A stretch of 64,000 nt of DNA from NCBI GenBank assembly GCA_047495785.1, contig JBLDXI010000012.1, positions 434,001-498,000 of the forward strand, given 5' to 3'. The stretch's first letter is position 1, and each line of letters begins with the position of its first letter. Origin of the DNA: Lepidodermella squamata (Eukaryota > Gastrotricha). The translations under genes were made by a program, and so were the position numbers. Positions 54,201 to 64,000 of the stretch are shown here, one piece after another. The notes beneath the pieces are model-generated. The model saw nothing but the letters and a program-made list of their open reading frames with translations. It was not told where the DNA came from and did not search any database.

Positions 54201-56626
54201 TTTTTCTTATTTTTTGCAGTCACAGCCATCGCCAAATCAATCGCAGTCCAATCAGTCTTCATCGAACGGTCTGATATCACCTCAACAACAGTCGACCCCT
54301 CTGACCAATGGGCGGCCGCAGCAGCAGCAAAGCTCGCAGCCGGCTCAAACCGTCAACCAGAAACAACCCCTCGCGCCTTCGATTGTTCCGCCTTCCAGCA
54401 GCGACAAGTTGGGCGCCTCTCAGCAGCAACCGGCTAGTCTTCAGAAGTCACTGCCGCCTATGGATGCTCACAAGCAGTTGGCATCTATCAACAGCATCAG
54501 CATTCCTCGGTTTTTCTACCCCCTCGGCAAGCCGGTGTCTAGCGAACTGCTGCGGCAACAAACCGACCGCCTTGTCGCGGCCTTCGACAAACTCGGCAAC
54601 GTGGCCACGCGCGTTCAAGTCGGTGAAATCGCCAAAGATTGCCTTGGTTTAGGCCGATATTGGCGCGTACCGCTGTTTTTGAAAGCTCAAAACCTATCAG
54701 GCGTTGTTGATAGGTCAGAATACGTCACGAAAGACGCCTTCCTTAACATGTGGAAAAAGTGAGTGTAATTTCATCAGAAATAAACTTCTATTTTCAAGTT
54801 ACATTTGTCCACTTTTTTTACGGTGGACGACTTGGACCCAAATTTAGCTAATCAGATACTTTGCCCAATATCAAATCTTTCATAAATCTTCCACCTTAAA
54901 AAAGTGAAAATTTTAATTTTCGCCAACCAAAATTCGCATTTGATCTCAATTTTTAATTTTAATCGTTTAATTTTTAATTTTTTAGAATGACCACGCAGTG
55001 TTTCGACAATGCTTCGAGATTTATCTGGCTATTAAGCTCCTCGTCCCCTGCCGTGTTACCCTCGTCGTTGGTCCAGCAATCGACCGGCCAACCTGTCTCG
55101 GCAGCGCCTAAGCGGCCGGGCACAGCCGCCGGCTCGCTGACCGCCCCGGTGCCGTCGTCTTGCCTGTTCGCGTTGCCACAAGACTTCATTCCAATGATGC
55201 AGGACATCGTCGACAATCACCCGAGTCTCGATTTTCTGCGCGACGCCAAGGAGTTCCACTCGCGGTACATGCACACGGTGATCGCACGCATCTTCTACGC
55301 TATCAACCGGTCGTGGTCGGGCCGCCTCGTCGTCGCCGAGTTGCGGCAGTCGCGTTTCCTCGACGCGTTGGCGCGGCTCGACGACGAAGACGTGAACCGC
55401 TCGACCGAGTTCTTCTCCTACGAACACTTCTATGTGATATACTGCAAATTCTGGGAGTTGGACAAAGACCACGACCTGCTGATTACGCGAGATGAATTAT
55501 CTACCCACAACAATCATGGTAAGGAATAATTTTTTAATTGAATTTTCACTCTATTAATAATTTGTGTGTAGCAATCAGCCCTCGCATAATCGATCGCATA
55601 TTTTCCGGTGCTGTGACAAAGGGGCGTTGCTTGAAGGAAGGAAAGATGAGCTACAACGAGTTTGTGTGGTTTCTAATATCCGAGGAGGACAAGAAGCACC
55701 CGACCAGCATCGAGTACTGGTTCCGATGCATGGATCTCGACGGCGATGGCTATTTGACCACGTTTGAGATGGAGTTTTTCTACGAGGAACAACACCAGCG
55801 GCTCATGCAGATGAGCATAGAGCCGTTGTCGCTGAAAGATCTCATCTGCCAACTGCTCGACATGGTCAACCCGAAAATACCCGGCAAAATCACGCTGTCC
55901 GACTTGAAAGCGTGCCGGCTGAGCGACGTTTTCTTCAACACTTTCATCAACATTTACAAGTACATCGATTACGAACAGAAGGACCCGTTCTCGAATTTAC
56001 GAGAGCTTGAACAAATGGGCGACTCGAACGTGCCGGTCACCGACTGGGAGCGATTCGCCGCGCAAGAGTACATGGCCCTCGTTGCCGAGGAAACGAGTAA
56101 CGACGGCGGAACTGGTGGCAATGGCGGCAATGGCATGGGCTCTTCCGCGGGCAATTAGTGAGTTGAATTTGCTTTCAATACCCAGTTTTTAATTGATATC
56201 AAACATGAAATAATAGCTCATCCGGCGGTCAGTCGCAATTTTAAATCGCTTGATGTCTCCATCCCTTAAAACCGACAATAGGTACCTGCCTTCCTTTAGC
56301 CCTCAATCATATAAACATCGTTGTTTTCGTGTATGATTGTTGTCGTTATGTGCGTGTTTAATTATTTACGAATTTATTTACCAAATGCTTAGGCGTCCTT
56401 ATCGTCATAATAGCTTCGGTTTAGTTCCTTTATATACAGCAGCAATGTACATATTTGTGCATCACGTCACTAATAATTTTGGCATAGAGTGGCATATAGT
56501 TGGATCAATATTTATGATAGCGTCGATTAACTTGTTTTTCTTCTGTTTTTCAGCAACCAGAATGACGATGGTGATGCTTCACTGGCTCGAATATCCGGTT
56601 TAGGCTGTTCGGACGACGAATTTTAG
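51291..56626 (+). CDS. PPP2R3: PP2A regulatory subunit B'' (PPP2R3 family)
   Basis: Core exons 54220-54758, 54986-55518, 55572-56157 and 56554-56626 encode the conserved B'' region: F-Y-P-L-G-K-P, D-F-I-P-M-M-Q-D-I-V-D-N-H-P, Y-E-H-F-Y-V-I-Y-C-K-F-W-E-L-D, and two EF-hands (D-K-D-H-D-L-L-I and D-L-D-G-D-G-Y-L). B'' subunits direct PP2A to substrates with calcium control. Two 5' alternatives exist: exons 51291-51402 and 51453-51646 (M-A-L-K-P-R-P, D-E-L-F-E-R-W-L), which join 54220 in phase 0 (678 residues), or a long S/P-rich exon starting at 53163 and ending near 53996 with a weak donor (854 residues). The apparent stop at 56156 straddles a strong GTGAGT donor; splicing adds 24 residues ending C-S-D-D-E-F. 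Confidence 0.88.
51647..53162 (+). other. Intron 2 of PPP2R3 with possible internal promoter
   Basis: 1.5 kb between the upstream exons and the long N-terminal exon. It contains no convincing exon. If the 53163 ATG is a separate transcript start, the promoter lies near its end; an AT-rich TATA-like run occurs near 52640, too far upstream to be decisive. Confidence 0.4.
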
Positions 56627-57697
56627 CTCGTTATAGCCGTTTTTCAGTGCTCACAAGGCGACGACGATTGTGAACTTGACCCGAAAGCTGCACCTGTGTT
56701 AAATTTTTTACGTATATATTTACTATGATCGCCTGCTCGTAGTCAAAAAATCTGTATCTGAGTGTTTCTTAATCTCATATACCATGCCCAAAACGTGTAC
56801 ACAGGTCTCATCAAACAAAATTAATCTCGCAGAAAAATCGATAATTAAAGCGCAAATCCACGAAGAAGTGCTTTCGCCTCGGGTTCGGAACTTACTACGA
56901 TAATCTGACGCGTAATTATTATATTATCCGCCGCCGAGCTCATCGAAAAATACGTGTATATGTTTTTGCATTGATTTTGGCTGCGGAGACGCTATTAACG
57001 GGATTCAATATCACTATATTACGAGGGAAGAAATGTTGCCCAAAATGAACGAACTAATAAAGATGCCCAAGCAGCGTTGTTTTTGCTGTACATTTTATCG
57101 AAGGATTGTCAAAAATGCGAACACTTATATTATTCTACGAAATCTCAATTCAATTATTCTTTTTTCGGAATCGTCGCTAATTTTCTGCCTACTACAACAA
57201 AAATTATACTATGTTTTCTGCGTATGAAAATGAAACGAACAGAGTATTCTTATTACTTTGCGTATATGGATTTGTTTTTCTCGTAATTTTTGGCCGATTG
57301 CTGTACGTTTTACTAGCGAGATGTGCGACGTATCATGTTGTGCGATTGCCACGCGCTAGAAAATGGAGAGAGGAATAAAAAGATTTGCTGAGAATAACCG
57401 TTGTGTTATGTATCAAATTTTATTCAATTTTCGCTCAGAAACGATAAAATTCGTTCAACAACGCATTTGCATTATAATAATAACAACAAATAATAGTATA
57501 AGAATAATGCAATGTAGCAGTAATAATACCGTAAAATCGAAAGATTCGCAGCATAAAAATCGAAATAATAATCGGCAAGTGAATCGTCACAGAGGTTTTG
57601 AAAAAATGATTGCCACCACCCGCTTGATAGAAAAAGAAACAATTGACAAGCATAGCTTTGAATTAACCGTAAATATCAAATAATTGTCAATAGTTAT
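56627..57697. other. Convergent 3' region between PPP2R3 and ACAP
   Basis: 1.07 kb of AT-rich sequence that should hold both 3' UTRs. No recognisable gene, RNA or repeat structure is seen. Confidence 0.5.
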
Positions 57698-60600
57698 TCA
57701 ATCTTCGGCTCCTTCTAGGTTTTCAACAGTTTTCTCGTCTGAAGTCGCGGTTTGAGCTTCACCCGTTGGAACCTCCTCGTCTTTGTTAGGCTCCTCAAAA
57801 GAAACATCCGGAGTAGTTTCAGTCAAGTTCGAATCGCTTTTAGACGGCGATGGGCTAGATGAGTTGGCTTCGATTTGCTTCAGTCTAGCCTCCAAAATAG
57901 TGCGAATAACTTCGACGGCCATCGTAATTCCGCTGGATTTCGAAAAATTACCCGGCGATCGGATGTCTTCGGTTATAACGGATTCACGCCCGGTAGCGGC
58001 CAGCTCAGAGAGCGCGGCCTCGGCGATACGAATAGCAGAAGATAGGTCAGAGTTCTGAAATTTACCACTAGCAACTTCGTGAGCAGTTTGGCCATCCAAG
58101 GTCTAAAATTTAACCATAGCAAATAACAAAAATTTCGATTTTTTTGAAGATTCGTACCATGTGTTCAATAATTAGCCGCTGATTGATTTCCTTCAACAAC
58201 AGTAAGCATCCAACAGCAGTTGAATTTCCGATGGTAGCGTGGACCAGCGGCGTCTGACCCCGCGAGTCCTTCACATCCACCTTAGCACCATGGGCAAGCA
58301 GCAGCTGAGCACACAGAACGCGGTCACTCCTCGCTGCCAGCATCAACGGAGTCATTTTATTCTCGTCAATCAACTCACAGTTCGGATCAGCGCCCCAACA
58401 AGACAACGCAGCTAGTGCTAGACGCAAATTGCCGACTTCAGCTGCTTTCGCCAAGAGCAAATTCGGCGTCAGCGTTACAATCGGGCGCAATTCGCTAGAT
58501 AGCTGGCTGGGCTCCTCTTGACCGAGGTACAAAACCTGTTTGTTAACCTTCGACGGGTCAGACGGACGGCCTGACAACGTCCAGTAGTGATAGTTGGATG
58601 AAAACGTGTCAAAACTAGTGACAAACTCCTTTTTAATATATTTCCGGTAAATAAATTCGGCACGTGACGTGCGGTCCCACGCCTGTCGCGAGTACGTCAC
58701 GACCGGGCAAATTTCTTCGAGCAGTTCGTTAAGGTAGTTGTTACCCGTGCTCTTCAGCAGTAGGATCATTTCAATGGGCAGCGCGTCGAGTTGCAGCGAC
58801 CGAACCCGGCTGACGTCGACTGTCAGCCCGCGGTGAACACCTGAGCATTCGATGCACATCAAACAGCCGAGGTTTTGCGAGTACCACGTCGGCTTGCTTG
58901 CATAGCAGTCCACGCACTGATTATTTCCAGGAACTGATGCGATTTCCTGAAAAAACAACAGACGTAATCTTAATTTCGGTAGCTCATATGGGTCTCTCAT
59001 CGATAATAGACAAGGAAATAACGACTCCGGGAATTCGGGAGAATTTCGCAGGGTGATCAAAGCGGACAAAAATGTCGAAATTTACCGTAATGCGGGGTAA
59101 TTGGGAACGGGATAGCTTAGGACAATTTTGACTTTTTCTAGATTTTTTGTACCTAAACTTAACAAATATGGTTTTTTGCAGGACATTTTCCGATTGATAG
59201 CTTTCGTTTGACATTTGACATTAAAGATGATTGAAGATAAATGGATCTTTTAAAACGTTACAAGCAACGTGGCTTCAAATTTTGTTTTTGGATCCCCTAA
59301 TGTCTTACTTATGATAAAATATTTTCAAATAAAAAATCGGTATTTTTACTTGCCTTCTCTCGGAAATCGAGGAAAGAATTGTCGAAGATCCGTTTAAGCA
59401 GGGCACCTACTTCAAGGTCAGGAAAACAATCGAGTAATTTTGGACAAGATTTGTCATTTTCAAACAATTGAAAACCGAAGATTTGCTATAATTTTCAAAT
59501 TTGTAAGAAACCGAGTTTTATAACTGCTTGAGGAAAAGGGGATTTTTCATTTGGGAAAATGTTATTTTGATCAAAATTAACTCTCATTACGGTACGGAAA
59601 AAATGATGTTTTTCCAGTTTTACTTGAGTAAATTCCGAACTTTTTTGCACGGCAGATTATATTTTCAAAATGCGTTCTAAGATGGTAGTTATAAAATAGA
59701 AGAAATACGAAAGTGAACTTCAAGTTGGAAACTTACACCAAGAACAGCGGCGCTCATCGATTTTCGCTTTTCCTCGATTGCCGCAGACTGCTCGCTGGCG
59801 TGGTCACCATTCGAGTTTCCACCCGTCGTAAGCGACTGCGAGCCATTTGCCGAGTCCATCGTAGCCGACGCGGCTTTGTGGATAGCACTGATCCAAGAAC
59901 GCATGTCCTCCTCAGACTCGGCCTGGAAAATGTGCGACTGCTGGTTGATCAACACGATTTCGAAGCAATAACGCCGTTCCGAGTCGCGAACCTCGCGAAC
60001 ACTGACCAATCTAACATCGGGTACAACAGTTTTCGGCGTCGAATCCTGCTCTTCCGGCCGCGTGTAGTAGAAACTCGACCCTTCGATGACAAACCAACGC
60101 CGAGGCCAGTGACGGGCCATGCGGCTTTCCGGTTTCCGGAATAAGTAACCCTGCTTCCTAACAGGTTCAGAGTTACCGATCGACCCGCCCGAATCGGTCG
60201 AACTAGCTGCTGCAACGATAGCGGCAGTATCAGCCGCCATAACTCCACCCTGTTGCGCGTTCGCGCTAGCCTCCAATAATTGCTTAAGGCGACCCGACAA
60301 TTTTTTCGCCGAGTCATTAACGCTGTCCTGTTCATCGCGCAAGCACCGCCGCTCTAATTTCAGGTCCGCAACAGCTTTATCGTCTAGTTGCCCGTGGCAG
60401 AATGAAATGTAGTCGGCAAAAATCTCAACAACAGATAGAAAAGTTTCTCGGATGAATAGAACAGAGTCGTTGGAGGTTCGCGACAAGCTCGCGACAAGGC
60501 TAAGACCCGACTGTCTTAGCGATAGCTTCGAACTTCCGACCAGTTTTTCGACTTCGAAACGCTCGGCCACTCGAGTTTTTGGCACTTCACTGAAGCGGCC

Positions 60601-61023
60601 TAGCGCGACGTTGTAATCGCGCCAATTCGTGTCATACCGCTGCTTTTCGTTTTTCATCGGGCGAAGTGTCTCATCGACATAAAGTTGAACCTTATCGACA
60701 ATGCAACGGCCTAAATCGCTGACCATGTAGTGATCGAAATATTTGCGTAAAACGTCAAGTTTGTGGATGAAAGTATCGAGTTTGCTAGCTACACCGTGAT
60801 CGCCGCGCTCGGAGAAAAATTTCGACATGACAACAGAAGCGGCGAGGAAATCACTCATCGATTTAGAATACGATTCGCCTTGTTTAACAAAATCCTGGCA
60901 ACTTGTTTGGAGCAGCAATAACCGCGACTCGAGCACATCGAAATCTGTTAATTGCTTCGTGAGTTGCGTTCGAAATGTGGGGCTGTCCTGCAGGCATTCG
61001 TTCAACAAAGCATCAGTGTCCAT
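57698..61023 (-). CDS. ACAP: ACAP-type ArfGAP (BAR, PH, ArfGAP, ankyrin)
   Basis: Three exons, 61023-59737, 58946-58158 and 58102-57698, give 826 residues. ACAPs stimulate Arf6 GTP hydrolysis on recycling endosomes and the plasma membrane. An N-terminal BAR helix bundle fills about 10-225. The PH domain spans about 288-385 (K-Q-G-Y-L-F-R-K, R-W-F-V-I, W-I-S-A-I-H-K). The ArfGAP zinc finger C-V-D-C...C-I-E-C has the exact C-x2-C-x16-C-x2-C spacing, followed by G-V-H-R-G-L with the catalytic arginine and S-R-V-R-S-L. Ankyrin repeats follow (T-P-L-M-L-A-A-R, T-P-L-V-H-A-T). The start is the first ATG (61023); the open frame runs 18 bases further without one. Confidence 0.93.
58947..59736 (-). 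other. First intron of ACAP
   Basis: At 790 bp this is far longer than most introns here. A sequence near 59090 (T-A-C-C-G-T-A-A-T followed by a G-G-G-G-T run) resembles the minus strand near 40250, and an inverted C-A-T-T-A-C-G-G-T-A lies near 59585. A degraded transposon may lie inside the intron. Confidence 0.35.
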
Positions 61024-61267
61024 AGTTTTTTGCCAGCTCAAGTTAAAATACGATAAAAAACACTATTCACGATAATTGCCCAGATGAATGATGAATTCGA
61101 ATAGAACTTAAAAATGGAAGACAATCAGAAAATACAGTAGCTAATGAAAACTTGAGCTGAAATTCTATTCGAGAGTAAATGATTTTCCTCAACCCACCGG
61201 AATTCAAGGGTTCGAAATACATTATTTGCATAACCTAATATTTACCGTCAGAAAAAAGTTAAAGGTC

Positions 61268-61816
61268 ATGTGGAGCAATTTTGGTCGCATCACATATTCT
61301 TGCAATTTAAGATATTCTTGCAGTGAGCTGTTCGGAATTGAAAAGGCGTTTCCCAACCAGAATATCTTTAAGCGGAACCAAAGTCCAAGAGTTCGAACCA
61401 GACGTGAGCAAATTATGAAAAATTCCAGTCATATTCTGAACCTTATGGCCAGTCCTCAACAAGGAGAGTTTTATCGTCTTTTATTTCGAATTTTTCAAAT
61501 TAATCCAGAAAATTTGGAAAATGCGTTTTCAAAGGAATTAATTACTCAAAATATGGTTCCACAACAACAACTTTGGTTCCGTCACAAGTAAGACCCTTTC
61601 CCAACTTCGATCTATTTAAGACAGTAGTTTTGAAAGACGAACTTCAATTCTCAGATTTTTTCCTATTTTTCCATACTTCAAAAAAACCAGGTTAGCTCAT
61701 TCTGAGCTCAGTAAGGTTCTCTGTCCAAGTTCATAAAAATTCCTGCTTTCAGCGATGAATTATTGCTAGAAAATTATGCGAAACTCGAAATGAAGTCCCT
61801 TTTCAAACGTTTTTAA
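61268..61816 (+). CDS. Unrecognised small protein, two exons
   Basis: Exons 61268-61587 and 61753-61816 join in phase through a GTAAGA donor and a TTTCAG acceptor to give 127 residues. I do not recognise the family. The N-terminus M-W-S-N-F-G-R-I-T-Y has few acidic residues and could be a mitochondrial presequence. The middle is basic (R-V-R-T-R-R-E-Q), and the rest is helical with F-Y-R-L-L-F-R-I-F-Q-I. The C-terminus is K-S-L-F-K-R-F. An alternative start at 61226 adds 14 residues. It lies between divergently arranged ACAP and convergent SLC16 genes. Coherent splicing makes it more than a chance frame. Confidence 0.55.
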
Positions 61817-61864
61817 TCACAAAACAACTCATAAAAACGGCTTTGTTGCGTGCTATAGGCTGTA

Positions 61865-63299
61865 TCACTTTTTAGTAATGCGTTTGAGCAAGCGGACGAA
61901 TACCGAAGTACCCGATGAAATAGTTATCACCTCGATGGCGCACGCGCCGAGGACACACATGACTGAACACGCGTAATAGAGATAGACGAACGAGCCGAAC
62001 CAGTCTCGCATGAATCCACCAAGTTGCAACGAAGCGTAGCCTACAATGTTAGGCAACGAAATTAAGCCAATAGCTGGGCCAACCAGGTCAATGCCTACAA
62101 CTAGCCGAATCCCGGGGAACAAACTGACAATAATAGCCGACCAAAGAAACCCTACAATCGCGCTAGTGGCTACCATGGATGAATAGTCGGTGAAAAGAGG
62201 ATAGACTGCGAATAAAATCGCGAGAAGAGCTAACGCTAATTGGTTCATGTGGTGAGGATTCATGATTTTGAAGTGTAAAACAACGCCAAGAAGAACGCGA
62301 CTGATAATTTCCCCAACCCCAGAGACCGTCGTTAAAATAGCCTGGTCAAAGCGGTCTACAATGCCCCGGTCTTGGACATGGGCCTGTTGGTACATGATCC
62401 AATTAATGAGAGAGGAAATTGCGGCGAAATACGCAAAGTAGAAGACAATGAGGCGCTTCGTGTTTAGGCAAGCTTTATAGCGCAGTAAAACTTGTTTGCA
62501 GCAATAACAAGACTCGGCATTTGACGTAGAATCGCTGTCTTCTTGCTCTACTGTAATCACCTGCTTTTCGCTGTCAGTTTCACTTGGCGGCTCGACTCTG
62601 AAATTGACGGAATAAAGAGATAAGATTATTTTACCATAGGGTTATACGGGGCTTACTGGGGCGTAACTTTATCAGGGTTGCGAAACAACGTTCCGGATAT
62701 GAATAAATGAAGGTAGAAGCACGCGAGGATTAACAGCGAGCCAGATAGGCCGTAATTAGAGATAGCCAATTGCATGATAGGCGGCATAATTAGCGGGCCG
62801 AACGACGCGCCGGTGAGGCCGAGCGCTGACGCGATGGCGATTTTCTTGTCGAAATACCGCGGAATCATTTGCGAACTTGGATTCAGTGTCATAGCCGAGC
62901 CGAGACCGACGAGCAACCCGTACGTGCCCGTCAGATCGCCGATTGATTTGGCGAAAACCGATGAAACAGCCCCGGCGACCATGACAAACGCGCCGACGAG
63001 TACAACTGGACGCGAGCCGTATCTCTCCGCCAAAAACGAAAATATTAAGGCTGAAAAAAAAAGAAATTTTTTTAAACTTGTCTAACAATGCGTGATAAGT
63101 GCTTACAGGTAGCTGTTTCGGCGGTTCGCTGAGTAAAACTGACAATGGAAGTCATAGAATTGGTCGCATTGTACTGTTCGCGAAGGTAGACAAAGAAAAC
63201 ACCGTTTTGTTTACTAGTTCCAAAAACGCATGTTGACGTGATGAAAAGACCGAAAACGATCGCCCAACCGTAGCCGCCGTCGGGGCGAGCCGTGGTCAT
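61865..63299 (-). CDS. Monocarboxylate-transporter-like MFS protein (SLC16 family), copy 1
   Basis: Three exons, 63299-63107, 63050-62657 and 62597-61865, give 439 residues. The start M-T-T-A-R-P-D-G-G-Y-G-W-A-I-V is the SLC16 signature D-G-G-(W/Y)-G-W at the first helix. The second exon has A-E-R-Y-G-S-R-P-V-V-L-V-G-A, the conserved loop between helices 2 and 3. A hydrophilic central loop (E-Q-E-D-S-D-S, C-Y-C-C) divides two six-helix halves. SLC16 proteins move lactate, pyruvate or other small carboxylates, amino acids or hormones with or without protons; the substrate cannot be read from sequence. The C-terminus is short, ending R-I-T-K-K. Confidence 0.87.
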
Positions 63300-63493
63300 A
63301 TCAACTCAACGATAAATACCTAAATAATAACACAAAATATCAACCAATTTCCAGCAACCGAAAAACAATTTTTAGTACCACTCCAATAAATTTTTGTTTT
63401 AAAAATAAACGATAAAAATTATTTCGGTTTCAAAGTCGGTAGGAAAGAGGGTATTGGCATTGATTGCGCAAAGAAAGAAAAACAGAAAAAAAA

Positions 63494-63972
63494 CTATGGA
63501 TCACGTTTCACAACAGGATCAGATCTGTCATTGATATGAGCAGCAGTTTTCTTATTATGATTGGAACACTTCGAGAATTTGTGAAAAATAGAATCTTCTC
63601 GTATCCATGCAATTAATTCAATGGCGGTAATGCCGAGGACCAGCATACCTGCGCATGCATAGTAAACAAAAACGAAAGAACCGGTTCGGTCACGGATGTA
63701 ACCGCTCAGTTGAACGGAGGCGTAGGCTAGGAAAACAGGTAGACATAACAGGCCGAAAGCTGGACTCGTAAGTTCAATGCCGACGACCATTCGCAGCATT
63801 GGCACGATACAGACTACAATCGACGACCAAATAGCAGCCGCGAAACCGCAGCAAATCGCAATTACCCAATAATTTCCAACGAAAGGATATAGACTTAGTA
63901 GGATTAGGAAACAAATTGAAGCAATTTGGTGCACGCGGTGAGGTGATATTATGCCAGACTGGAGAAGCATAC
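63494..63972 (-). CDS. SLC16-like transporter, copy 2 (partial; runs off the window)
   Basis: The last exon (63972-63494) of a gene whose 5' part lies beyond the window; the exon opens after a TTTATCAG acceptor. It aligns throughout with the final third of copy 1: S-P-H-R-V-H-Q against N-P-H-H-M-N-Q, M-V-V-G-I-E-L-T-S-P-A-F-G-L against L-V-V-G-I-D-L-V-G-P-A-I-G-L, and S-F-V-F-V-Y-Y-A-C. The cytoplasmic C-terminus is longer and basic. The two genes are tandem duplicates on the same strand, about 200 bp apart. Confidence 0.85.
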
Positions 63973-64000
63973 CTGATAAAGAAATTGTTTAAGGTAGATT

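Overview
The window is a gene-dense stretch of an animal nuclear genome. It carries spliced genes with mostly 50-60 bp GT-AG introns, AATAAA signals after stops, replication-dependent histone genes with 3' stem-loops, and metazoan families (BARD1, NME7, eIF4G, PP2A B'', ACAP, an Ig/FN3 adhesion protein, SLC16). CIMIP1 and NME7, both axonemal, imply motile cilia or flagella. The genome is compact and invertebrate-like. I cannot fix the phylum; a small ecdysozoan or lophotrochozoan fits.

Layout. 0-2.3 kb: two ciliary genes, CIMIP1 and NME7 (+). 5.1-10.1 kb: eIF4G (-), head to head with BARD1 (+, 11.5-13.5 kb). 14.0-18.3 kb: a 1361-residue nephrin-like Ig/FN3 receptor (-), followed by about 8.8 kb with no gene I can recognise. 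27.1-33.5 kb: six tandem one-exon genes (+) for small secreted precursors. They share a C-terminal block, (S/T)R-x-A-Y-L-x-G-x-(I/V)-P-P-L-x-S-Y-L-L-x-R, and end in G, GK or GKR, which suggests an amidated peptide hormone family that I cannot name. 33.6-37.6 kb: a core histone quartet as two divergent pairs (H3/H4 and H2A/H2B), an orphan histone 3' end and a foldback element. 37.6-46.6 kb: ten tandem TSPO (translocator protein) genes, all on the minus strand. 47-47.6 kb: a possible small cysteine-rich secreted protein. 49.3-56.6 kb: mitochondrial cyclophilin, a LAP1/LULL1-like torsin cofactor and the PP2A B'' subunit, all on +. 57.7-61.0 kb: ACAP-type ArfGAP (-). 61.3-61.8 kb: an unrecognised small two-exon gene (+). 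61.9-64 kb: two tandem SLC16-type transporters (-), the second cut by the window edge.

Exon boundaries were assembled by hand from splice sites, reading-frame phase and family conservation. For the multi-exon models the summed coding length is a multiple of three; for example NME7 comes to 376 residues and eIF4G to 1440. The strongest candidates for something new are the six-gene peptide family, the ten-gene TSPO array (one copy needs a non-canonical AT-AG intron), and a palindromic element shared by every histone 3' end in place of the usual purine-rich downstream element.
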